Origin: CBDCWQ01 sp965223435
Lineage (GTDB): Bacteria; Myxococcota; Kuafuiibacteriia; Kuafuiibacteriales; Kuafuiibacteriaceae
Reading direction: 5' to 3'
NCBI GenBank assembly: GCA_965223435.1
Contig: CBDCWQ010000020.1
Coordinates: forward strand, 372,001 to 436,000
DNA: 64,000 nucleotides
The stretch's first letter is position 1, and every line of letters starts with the position of its first letter. Below, piece after piece: positions 51,277-61,800 of the stretch. Both the position numbers and the translations under genes were made by a program. Under the pieces are notes generated by a model. It did no database searches. It saw only the letters and a list, made by a program, of their open reading frames with translations, and was not told the origin of the DNA.

Positions 51277-52089
51277 CTAGGTGCGTTTTGGGGGCGCCTG
51301 CCAAAAATGGAGAAGGAGCGTTCGAAGCTGGTCTTGGGCTTCGAGCGATACATTGTGCCCCGCGCCCTCAATCACGTCCAAGCGGCAACAAGGCACGGCG
51401 GCACGAATCTGACCTCCGATTCGAAGAAACTTCTGATCCGCGTTGCCCACAATCAACTGGAGATGGGGTTGAAGCTTTGGCAACAGCGGCCATAGGTTGC
51501 CCATTCGCCCGAGTCCGAGTACCCGGAGCGCACTCGCCAGGGCATAGGCGCCGTGGTTCCTCCGGATCGTTTCCTGTGCTTGCAAGATCTCTTTTGTACA
51601 TTTTCGCTGGGTTCGAAAAATAGGATGTTGCGCCCACGCATCGACAAACGAATCGATGCCGTGGTCCTCTAAATGCTTGGCCCACTGTTCGTCATCTTCT
51701 TGCCGCTTTCGCTGGTCTTGGTCGGATGTCAGCCCTGCATGAACGCCAAGTAGGGATGCTTTTTTGAAAAGTCTAGGGTGCCTTAGGAGGATAGCCAGAC
51801 CCACTCTGGCGCCCATCGAGTAGCCCACCAGGGTGTCGGGCCTCGGATTCAGACCGTCGACCACCCGGGCGAGATCATCGACTGCGGTCTCGAAGCACGC
51901 GGTGCTGGCGAGGACCTCTGCGCCTTTTCCGTGTCCCGGCAAAGTTAGGGCGAAGGCCGTGCGCGATGGGCGTTCAACCAGGCCTTCGATGAGCGGCGCC
52001 CAGCTTTCAGGTCCACCGGTGAACCCATGAAGGAAAACGATGGGCGACGAAAGATGTTGATGGCGCCAAGCAAGCACTCGATTTCCCAT
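51277..52089 (-). CDS. Alpha/beta hydrolase, MenH-like
   Basis: 270 aa with the full alpha/beta hydrolase set: oxyanion loop VFLHGFTGGPESW, nucleophile Ser91 in GYSMGARVGLA, an Asp in VGNADQKF and His in EGAGHNVSLE. The pattern HGFTG...W and YSMGAR is that of MenH (SHCHC synthase of menaquinone synthesis), and the length agrees, but no other men gene is present, so the substrate is uncertain. The ATG at 52089 was chosen because GAGGAG lies 9 bases upstream and MenH proteins begin just before the first strand; ATG 52149 is an alternative. Confidence 0.8.
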   Translation of the reverse strand: MGNRVLAWRHQHLSSPIVFLHGFTGGPESWAPLIEGLVERPSRTAFALTLPGHGKGAEVLASTACFETAVDDLARVVDGLNPRPDTLVGYSMGARVGLAILLRHPRLFKKASLLGVHAGLTSDQDQRKRQEDDEQWAKHLEDHGIDSFVDAWAQHPIFRTQRKCTKEILQAQETIRRNHGAYALASALRVLGLGRMGNLWPLLPKLQPHLQLIVGNADQKFLRIGGQIRAAVPCCRLDVIEGAGHNVSLEAQDQLRTLLLHFWQAPPKRT

Positions 52090-52473
52090 GATTTCGAGCT
52101 CCTCGGGGCCTGCAGTGTCCTTCGGGTGTTCCATAGGCGTGGGCTTCATTCGAGGGCCGGGTGTCCGCCGGTATCCCACATGGGTGGGCTGGCGTCGACA
52201 TGAACGGGCGCGCTTGGCTCTTGCGAGTGAGGTGGCAGTGGGCCCTGGGGCCCAGGCTTGTCTCGACGGGGGCCCGGTGAAGCCGAAATGCGCCTGGAGA
52301 TCCGAGTTGCACGGTAAACCTGACAGGGGCTGATGTCGTACGGGGTCCAAAGCTTGTGCCTATTCGGACACCAAGATGGTGGCATATGCCTTGCTTTTTT
52401 CTCTTTCATGAAAAATGACCGTTTTTGCACCCTGTCGGGCATGGGCCCCGTCATCGTTGGGTCTCTTTACTCA

Positions 52474-55400
52474 ATGCACGCTCGCGCGCAACGCTTGATC
52501 AAACCAAGTGTGGTCATGCTCGCCTTTGTTGCTGCTTGTCAGGCGCGAACTCGAGAACCAGGACACGCAACCTCCGTGTCGCCATCGACTCAGGCCAGTC
52601 CTTGTGCCGGACGAACCTCTTTGGACAATACGGATTGGCGACGCTTTTCGGATACGGCGATATATACGATCGTTGATACGTCGCAATGTGGATTTCAGTC
52701 GACGCCCATCTATACAACCTCGATCGGAGGAAACCGTTCCCATTGGGAAGCGGAAGGGGCCACAGCTATTTACAATGCGGGCCCGCAGCAATTTTGGGTC
52801 TACGTGAATACCGAGCTGACCGAGTTGGAGGCTGAGCAGCGAAAGTGGCATGTGAACTGGGAGGCAAACGTCGCGGGAAAGTCGACCCAAGACCGGTGTG
52901 CCGGTCAGACGACTGCGGGTCAAACGGCGTGGCTTCCCGACGGGCCGGGTCGCATTTACGTACAAATCGACAGCAGCGTTTGTGCGTTTGATGAAACGCC
53001 GTCCTATTTCGCATCGGTGGGTGGCACGAGGACCCATTCCAAGGCTCTTGGAGAAACGTCTATCCACGAACCGACGAAAGAAGGTTTTCGCATTGACCTC
53101 GAGTACCCGGGCATTACCCCAGCCATGGCCAACAAACTTATGTGGCATATCAATTGGAACGCGGTTCGTCGCGGGGAACCTAAAAAGGCACTTTGCACCG
53201 GTCGTAGTGGTGCCCCAGACTGGAAGCCTTTTGGCAAAGATGCGTTCACGTTGAAAGTCGATACCTCTGCCTGTGGGTACAGCGAAGTTCCGCACTACTT
53301 TACTTCTCTAGAAGGAACAACGCACAGCCGCGCGATCGGCGCCGATGCCATCTATGAAGCGACCTCGACGGGGTTTCGGGTATACGTCAAGGGTGAGGGG
53401 ATCGATCCAGAAGCTCTGTTTATCAACTACAAAGCGTTGCCCGCCGGCGCCGACATTGAATCGATTGGGTTGCGTCGTTGTGTGGGCCAAACAGAACCCC
53501 GAGGGACCGAGTGGTACCGCTTTTCGGATACGGTCATTTACACGACGATGGACACCTCAGCGTGCGGGCATCAAGAAACGCCGATCTACACGGCCTCCGT
53601 CGGTGGCGTTCGGTCCCATTGGGAGGCGGAAGGCGCCACCGCAGTGTATGACCCCAGGCCCGGCGGGTTCCGAGTGTATCTCAACACCGCGGTGACGGCC
53701 GCCGAAGCGGAAGAGAAAAACTGGCACATCAATTGGGAGGCCAATGCGCCGGGGGCCACCGCCGAGGGACGGTGCTCCGGCCAAACCGCCCCCGGTGAAA
53801 CCGATTGGCGAACGGACGGAGGGCCAGTCTACGTGGACGTCGATACCCGGTCCTGCGGATACGTTCGAACCCCGCGATACTTTACTTCCGTGGGGGGCCT
53901 CTATGGGCATTCAAAAGCGCTGGGAGAAACCGCCATTCACGAGCCCACCGCAACGGGCTTCAGGGTCTATCTTCTTTCGGACAAGATGACGCCCGAGCGG
54001 GCCAACAACGCCAAGTGGCATATCAACTGGAACGCCCATGCGGACCTGCCCCCAAGCGACGAACAATGCACGGGGCGCGCCGGAAGCCCGGACTGGAAAC
54101 CTTTTAGAGAGGGTGCATGGTTCTTGGACATCGACAGCTCAGCGTGTAACCACGCAAAAACGCCCAACTATTTTACCTCCATCGAAGGACTGAATCATCG
54201 GGGTGCAGTGGGCTCGTCGGCCATCTATCAAGCGAAGAAGACCGGTTTTCGAGTTTATGTCAAAGGCGAGGGCATTGACCCCGATAGCCTGTTTGTCAAC
54301 TGGAAGGCGCTCAAGAGCGGAACGACCCTGTCAGCCCCCCTGACCGAAGACTCCGCCTGCGCGGGCTTGACGCCCCCTATGGGCGACGAGAGCTGTCAAG
54401 ATCGGGTGCGTGACAACAACGGGCGTTTTGATTTGGTTCTCCGGGCAGAAGGCTCGGAGCATGTGTTGTGCCCAGGTTTTAAAATTTCTGTTCCCGAGGG
54501 GGCGGTTGCCGTCGATACCGCAGTCACGATTCTGGTCGAAAACGATGCCAAGACAGCAAGACTGGCCGGAGCCACCGTTTTTTCGGAGGGGCTGGAAATG
54601 GTCATCCATATGGAGCCGTCGATGGATTTTGAGAAACCCTTGTTGTTTTCTCTTCCACCCGGCTTGGCTTTTTTTGCGGATGAGCAGTCTTCGGCCGAAG
54701 GCAAGTCGTTGGTCCTGGTCACGTCGGAAGAACCCCAGGAGGATGGAAAAGGGCGGCCTTTACTGAAGACCGAGCTTTTGCATCTCGAGCGCGATGAATG
54801 CGGTGTTGTGACCGTACCGGTGCCCCACTTTAGCGCAATCGCCAAATGGACAAACACCTTGACCGGGTCTCAGCTCGACGCGTGGGCCAGTTGGTTTTGG
54901 ACATGGCTCACGTCGGTGGTCAAAACCACCAAGGTTAAGCTGGCGCAAGGATACTGCGAAGGCTTTAAGCCAGGCTGTGAAGCCGGTCTTCCTCTCGGCA
55001 TGTGTCCCGCCGGCGTCGCGGCCAAAAAGGCTGCCGAAAAGAAAGTCGAACGATCGCTTTTCATCAATTGCGTCGCGGGAAGACTCGGTATTCCCACAAA
55101 CTTCAAGATTGACACCGTCTCAGTCAACGACAAACAGCCAGGTACAGCCATCTACGACGTTTCAGGGTCTCTCACCTGTAGAGCGCTCGAGCCATCCGGG
55201 CCCTTGCTCGTGACGCGTGGCGGTGGTTGTACCGTTCGTACGAACCTTTCGAAGCTACCCGCCAGCTGCCTTTCCGAAGTGAATGATTGGCAGGACGCTG
55301 TCGCCGAGGCCCAGAGCACCTGCGCGGAAGAGCCACCGAAAAAGGAAGCCCTCGACGAGTGTGTGTTAGACCATATCGCCGAGCCCGGCTGCGATGGGGC

Positions 55401-55551
55401 CTTCCCGGTCGTTCTGCCGTATACCTGCCTTCCCTGTGAAGGATTGTATGAAGACTGGAAACAGAGCATCGAAGACTGCGCGAGTGCGACCGCACAAAGC
55501 GCTATCAAGATGCTTGTGGCGCTCAAGGAATGTAAGAATGCCATCCTTTAA
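52474..55551 (+). CDS. Lipoprotein of six tandem Cys modules, ZU5-like domain and Cys-rich tail
   Basis: 1025 aa. ATG 52474 opens a lipoprotein signal (VVMLAFVAAC, Cys22); the ribosome site is weak. Six modules of 95 to 99 residues begin at Cys44, 142, 241, 336, 434 and 532. Each runs CxG(Q/R)...W...(V/I)D(T/S)xxC...(T/V)PxY(F/T)xS(V/I/L)xG...H...(A/E)(T/D)(A/S)I(Y/H)...GFRVY...(W/N)(H/Y)xNW. Modules 4, 5, 6 match 1, 2, 3 in order. Then a ZU5-like region (KISVPEGAVAVDTAVTILVE, about 670 to 800) and a C-terminal region with about 14 Cys. Function unknown; a binding or structural surface protein is likely. Next downstream is giant protein B, same strand. Confidence 0.8.
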   Translation: MHARAQRLIKPSVVMLAFVAACQARTREPGHATSVSPSTQASPCAGRTSLDNTDWRRFSDTAIYTIVDTSQCGFQSTPIYTTSIGGNRSHWEAEGATAIYNAGPQQFWVYVNTELTELEAEQRKWHVNWEANVAGKSTQDRCAGQTTAGQTAWLPDGPGRIYVQIDSSVCAFDETPSYFASVGGTRTHSKALGETSIHEPTKEGFRIDLEYPGITPAMANKLMWHINWNAVRRGEPKKALCTGRSGAPDWKPFGKDAFTLKVDTSACGYSEVPHYFTSLEGTTHSRAIGADAIYEATSTGFRVYVKGEGIDPEALFINYKALPAGADIESIGLRRCVGQTEPRGTEWYRFSDTVIYTTMDTSACGHQETPIYTASVGGVRSHWEAEGATAVYDPRPGGFRVYLNTAVTAAEAEEKNWHINWEANAPGATAEGRCSGQTAPGETDWRTDGGPVYVDVDTRSCGYVRTPRYFTSVGGLYGHSKALGETAIHEPTATGFRVYLLSDKMTPERANNAKWHINWNAHADLPPSDEQCTGRAGSPDWKPFREGAWFLDIDSSACNHAKTPNYFTSIEGLNHRGAVGSSAIYQAKKTGFRVYVKGEGIDPDSLFVNWKALKSGTTLSAPLTEDSACAGLTPPMGDESCQDRVRDNNGRFDLVLRAEGSEHVLCPGFKISVPEGAVAVDTAVTILVENDAKTARLAGATVFSEGLEMVIHMEPSMDFEKPLLFSLPPGLAFFADEQSSAEGKSLVLVTSEEPQEDGKGRPLLKTELLHLERDECGVVTVPVPHFSAIAKWTNTLTGSQLDAWASWFWTWLTSVVKTTKVKLAQGYCEGFKPGCEAGLPLGMCPAGVAAKKAAEKKVERSLFINCVAGRLGIPTNFKIDTVSVNDKQPGTAIYDVSGSLTCRALEPSGPLLVTRGGGCTVRTNLSKLPASCLSEVNDWQDAVAEAQSTCAEEPPKKEALDECVLDHIAEPGCDGAFPVVLPYTCLPCEGLYEDWKQSIEDCASATAQSAIKMLVALKECKNAIL

Positions 55552-55857
55552 CGCGCTACCGCACGCGATCCCCATGGCCGACACGCGGTCCGACTATTCG
55601 CGCAAACCCTAGCGGGTCTTGCCGCAACGGGATCGTTGACCTTTGTGTGCAGTGCTTATTGCGATTACGCGTACTTGGACCACGGCCCGGTAGGCACGGT
55701 TCGATTCGCTCGACGGGTACCGGTGGGACTGAGATCTCCGTGGACGTTCCCCGGTAAAGACGCTACAAACCAGGCTCTGCGTGGCGGTGCCCCTGATCCC
55801 AGAGCATTCCCTAGGACATGCCCAAGCTTCGGTGCGTCGTGAACGAAAGGACCGTTG
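55552..55857. other. Intergenic region
   Basis: 306 bases. TTGACC at 55634 has no good -10 partner. I see no gene, repeat or clear terminator. Confidence 0.4.
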
Positions 55858-58800
55858 ATGCCCAGTCGCTGCAAGCTGAAGAGACCATTCGAAGGACACC
55901 TGGCGAGCTTTTGGCTTTGGCTCGCGTTTTGCCTCCCGACGACTTCGTTGGCCGCCGAGTTGTCTTGGCAAGAGGGCTGGAATCTCATCGTACTTCCGGG
56001 GGCTACACCCGCGTCGACCTTCCCCGATGACGTTCAGATCTGGGAGCTCCGGGATGATGCCTATCCGGATCGCGCGGACGCACCGGAGGCATCCGGGTCC
56101 ACTTTGGGCCACGCCTTCGACGAACGACCGATGCTCCGCGGTGAGGTCAGGTCTTGGGCTCAGAGTCAGGATGGAGAACCCCGTGTGGTTTGGCTTTATG
56201 CGACAGGCACGGGGACCGTATCCCTGGCCGCGCCTGAAATCAGACCGATGGCCCCAACAGCGGGCCTGGGTTCTGGCTGGACGGTTCTGGATGCGCAGGC
56301 GTTTTTACCTGACGGCCCCCCCGACGGTTGGCGGGTTGAGCGATGGGATGCGGTGGACCAAAACTATCGCGCCTTAGGCTCCGAAGCGTATGCCCGGCCA
56401 TTCGTTGCGTACGTTCGGCCCGCCGCCCAGGTTGGCATCAGCGGTCATCAAGCCCACTTGGCGCCCAAGCCTCCCACGAACCTATGGGCCACGGGCAGGC
56501 AACAAACGCTTTCTCTTTCATGGCAGGCCCCCCACCAGTGGTCGAATGGCGCACGGATCTTGCCTGGTACCAAACTTCAGTATGCTGTTTATCTCGATGG
56601 CGCACTTGTCAAAGATGGCATCGAAACCACCCATTTCGAATACCAGGTCCCGCATGCTTCGGCGCGCCACGAGGTTCACCTCAAAACATCGGCGCTGAGT
56701 GAAGTCGGACCGGTCCTGCGTTCTCGACCCTCCAAAACCGTAAGCGTGTGGATGGGCACACCTCCTCTGGCGTCCAAACCCGGTGTTTTTGAAGTCCCGA
56801 ACGCGGTCCGCGGATCGGTTGGCGACATCGCGCAGCCGAAGGTCGTCGTCACCGAGTCCCGCCACGGGCGGGTGACGTATCTGTTGTATCTCGTCCGGGG
56901 GCGCCAAGGAGAAGGGGACCGTATACAGGTTCAGCGAAGCCTCAGCTTCGGAGCCCCGGGCCCAAAGGGGTGGTCGACGAACCCCATTCTTGTCACAGAC
57001 TCAGGCCCCGAAGCCCGCATTCTTGAATTCAGCGTAGCGGGGCATCAGTCCAATCTGGACATCGTTTGGATTGAAGGCCCTAGGGAGGCCAAACCAGGTG
57101 GCAGCAACGCAAGCCGGATCTTGCTGCAAAGAAATTGTAGCCCCCAAGACTTTCGCCCTTGTCCCGAAAAACGACGTGTGCTTCGCGAGGGCACGCCCTA
57201 CAAACGCGCGCTTTCGACGGCCTACGATTACACCGGGAACCATCACTTGATCTGGAGTGAAGCCAACAAAGTGTATTACCTGAAGAACTTTGCGGGCGGG
57301 GCAGACGGTGATTCCCTCGTCAACGTATTCGACGAGCATCGGAGAAAAGCCACAACGGGCGTGGTCAAGACCCTGGTGCGGTACGACGAGGTGGATGGCC
57401 GATGTCCCTGTGCCGACTGCTGGTGCGAAGACCGCTACCCGGTGGCAGAGGAAAGAGACCCCAAAAAGGGCGGTGCCCCAAGGGGCCCGTTCACCGATCG
57501 TAGGCTCGAGACGTACGTTTACACCCCCGCTCTTTTTGTCGGCCGTGAGACCGTCAGCGTTGTCGCGCGACAAACGCAATTTTGGGACCCAGAGCCGGTT
57601 CCCAACCCGACCTGGGCCCGCATGTTTGACACCCCGATCTACAGCGAAACGGTATGGCCTCTTCGTCGCCCCACGCGATACGTGCTTGGCTGGCGAAAGA
57701 GTTGGAAGACGGCGTATGAACCTGGGGACGAGGCCCTCTACGACACCCTAGGCACGCAATACCAGTACCGATACGACGGCACTTGGTACAAAGAGGATGC
57801 GATCAAAGTCGCAAAGCGGCCCCTTCACGATGGGGAACTTCCAGAGCCCGATGGGACAAAAGCCTTTTCCCCCTGGAGGGTTTCTGTCGTGGACGACACG
57901 TTCCCGGCGGCCCAAAGTCAGCCGGCTTCTTACCCCGCGTTGGTCACCACCCCGTCGGGAACGATGGTGGTGGCCTATGAAAAGGGTCCGTCTATGGACC
58001 CGAACGCCTCGGATGGTCATGCCATCGTGGCGAGAACATCGAAGGACGGTGGTCAAACGTGGTTCGGATCGGATACACCGCTTGCATACGGCTATCGCCC
58101 CCAAATCCAGGTGCTCGAAGGCCCGGACTCAAATCCAGAACAAATCGCCGTGCTCTACTACGCGCCCCTTCGTCAAGAATCTGGTTCCTCAGATCACGTG
58201 TTGGGCACCATCCGCATCGCGCGGGCTCTGGGTCCAAACAGTTTGGTTGAATTCCAGGATGAGCGACTCAACGAGCGTGCCGGAGAGGTTGAGCCTGCGA
58301 AGTCCCTACATCATCACCGGAGCGGTGTACAGGCTGACCACCAGGATGGATGGCCTTCATGGACCACATACAAAGATCTGATCCTGGTCACATGGGTCCG
58401 GGAAGCATCCGGCGCAAATGGGCACAATCGGGTGGTCACCACCCGGGCGTCGCAAACGCAAGAGCCCCATCGTATATCCGCTTCTTTTGCGAAAACGCTC
58501 ACGGGTGGAACCAGCGTTCCGGTCACGTTCCAAACGCTCAACGAATATTCCATGCGCGTGGCGCCGACGGAGCGAGAAGTCGAATTTGGAAGAGACTTGA
58601 TCGAACACCATTCGCTGGATTTATCGCAGGGGCTGGCCGTTGCCTCGGTGCCGGTTGAGAAAATTCCACATCTCGAAGAAAGGCTCAAAGAGGCTCCCAT
58701 CGCAGCGCGAGCCTTGGTATCCATCGCGCCCGAATCCGATTCGGAAGTGTCTTCTGTTGGGCATCCTGAGCGTTTTCAACTGGCCCCGGCACCCGAGATG

Positions 58801-61800
58801 GCGATGGACCTCCGTGTGTCCTCACATGCCGATTCCATATTTTCCGCTGGCCCGGCCGGCAACGTCAAAAAAGCACTCGCGCTACGCGCCTCGCTTCGTA
58901 AACCTCAGGACCTAGACCGAACGGTGTGGGTTCAGGCCGAATACCGGCCGAGTCACGCGCGAGGCCGTCCGGATGAACGCCAAGAAGCCCTCCTCGGCGG
59001 CCAGCAAGACGCTCACGCCGAAGAAGCGGGGCCCACGCCCCATGAAAAAGATGCCGAAGATAGCGTGGTTCTTGCGGGGTTCAGCCGATCGTGGGTCTAC
59101 ACCCAAGGCATTGCGCTCGCTCAATCCGTTCGACGGCATGAACACGAATACGCACGCGGTTTCGCCCGCTGGTTGTGCCAACCGGAGCATGCCGTCTGGC
59201 AGGACGAGCGCATGCTCGGGTGGCATTTTTCAAGAAACACCGACACCGACACCTGGAAAGATCCACGGCTCGTGACCGGTGCGAACGCGTGGGCCCTTCA
59301 CGGACTGGGCACGTTCGTGGTGTCGGAAGCGTTTTGGGGGCTTTCTGCGGATGAGCAAGCACACATTCGACGCTGCTACCAAGGCGCTTTGCGCGGTCTA
59401 GAGGATCACCGGGTGGTCATGGATCTGGAAGCGCGCGAACGACAAGCCGATGCCTCCGAATGCAGCGAAAAGAGCTGTGCCTACCTGATGACCGCCGGTT
59501 GGACCACCCAGGGGCTTCAGCACGCGTCTGCGCCATGGGTCTTGGGTCTGACTGAAGACAAACATGAACAATGGGCTTATTATGACCTCCTTGACGCCCT
59601 AGGGTATGAAGACTTCAGTGAGGACACGCCTCCCCCCATCCGAAGGTCTTGGAGCATCGCCCGAGGGGCAACGAAAGAAGAAACCTTTTTCTTAGCCCCC
59701 GTTGCGTTCGAGCCTCTGAGCCTCCGAACGCGCGCCACCAATGTGGTCACTGAGCACAACTTGGATGTTTTGAGTGTCCTCAATCATGCGTTGAGCCACG
59801 TCGAAGTCATTTGGTCAAGAGAATCCAAACCGGAGCAAGAGCGAGTCGAGCGCCGCCTTCGGGCGTGGAGGGACGGTGTGCAAAGGGGCATCTTTGAGCT
59901 CCTGTGGGAGGCGCCCCAAGACGTGCCGGTCATGGAGAAAAAAGCACCCAACGGTTGTCGCCTGGAGCCCAAGCCCATTGTGATGACGGGGCGCGTCATC
60001 ACGGGCGGCGAGTTTGCGAGCGATGGCCATTTTTCTCCCAATCGAGATGTCGCCGTCGACAACTGTAGCTGGCTTGCTCTATCCGTCGACTATCGTACGC
60101 TTCCGCCGCGTCGTGTCGAACAGCTCCGTACGTGCCTGGAATACTCGGTTGAAAAATTTGCCGATCATATGCCGTACGGCGCCAACCACGCGTGTTACTA
60201 CGGGAGCCACTACTTTCCCAACAGCTTTCGTGACCGCTACATCGCAAGAAGCGATCAGCAAGAACGCTCTTACCATCTCGAAGCCACGCTCGGCCTCATT
60301 CTTGGCCTCCATCGGTTTTTTCAGGCCTATCCCCAGCAAGCTGGCTCGCTGGAGGCCAAGGCGCGCGCCCTCTGGGTGGGGGTGCAAGCGTTTGTCCGAG
60401 ACCACGGATTTGTCTACTCCAGCCAGAGGATACAAGATTTGTCCACGCGGTTGGCATCGAGCACGGCGGTCATCTGGTACCTCGATGTGTTCGACGCTCT
60501 GGAAAGGCAAGATGGGGACCTGAATCAGCCCCTGAAAAACTATGCCGATGAAGTGGATGCCCAGGCCCTGGAACGAAGCTTGGCTCGGTCATGGACGCGA
60601 CTCAAAACCTTCCGGCCCGAAGCGGGGCAGGGGGCGTGGTCTGAGCTCAAAGACCCTGCCTTGGCGGTTCTCGCCGCGGTCAATCTCGACGATCTTGAGG
60701 TCGCCACCGCCTGGGTCCAAGGCCTACTTCACGCTTTCGACAACATGTCAGACCAAAGCGGTCCGTCCACTGGTCCATCGGCTTTGGGGTTCGCAGCCCT
60801 TGAAGGGCCGTTGTTTGCGGCTTACGCGCTCACACGGTTTTACGCCCGCCATCCCGCACGGGTCGCGGGCGGGCTTGGCTCGGCCAACCCCCTCTTGAGC
60901 GAAGTGTCTGAGGTTTTGGCTCAGGTTTTGCTCGCCCTCAAACACCAACACTACAAAGAGACGACCGACGGTGCGTGGCTCGTCACAACCGACGAAAGAG
61001 CTGAAGAATTGCCCGCCGCCGTGGCGCTGCAAGTCCTTTTTTACTTCGTTCTCCTCGAGGCCGAAGACATCGGTATCCTCAAGGATGGGCCGTTTCGCGC
61101 GGAGGCTCTGGCCCGCGCTCTCCAGTCGGCATTTTGGGACCACAAGAAGCGCCGCCCATTGCGGGTGCGTTCGGGTGGCGACGAAGGCGCAGCCAGAATT
61201 TTGGACGCATCGCTTTATAGCCTATTTGCGAGTCATATCGGAGACGTTCCTAAGGCCACGTTCAGTCTTGACGTGCTTGAGGAAGGTCTACCGCCCGGGA
61301 CTTGGGCCGGGCTGGCTCTTCGTCGGGCCGGGCGTCTTGACCCGCGGCTGGAAGAGATCGCACTCGTTGAGGCGCAAAAATCGCTGGCCTTGGATGCGCC
61401 CAAAGACAGCGCTGGCGTCGAGCTTGCCACTGCCTTTGATGCCGAACGCTTGCTCACGCACAACCCTCGAGGGCTGTTCGGCGTCGATGTGGGCCCAAGC
61501 GTGATGGGGCACGCAGCGTTTGATCATCGACAGGTCGCCGCCCATGAACGCGCATCCCTCGTCGCCCAGCTCGAAGAAGCGTATGTCGAAGATCTCGCGG
61601 CTCTTTTTGCTTCCGACACCCAGCCTTACTTCTTCGATGCGTCGCTCACCCACATGACGCATCTGCGTTTCATTGAGCGGATGTTGGAAGAAGATGTGCC
61701 TCTAAGGCGGTGGCCCAACGAGCTCGAGCCTCAAAGAGATGAGCGCGCGGGGGTGCTCTTTTCGGATCGAATCCAAGAAACGATCGCTGAGCTTCGTCTC

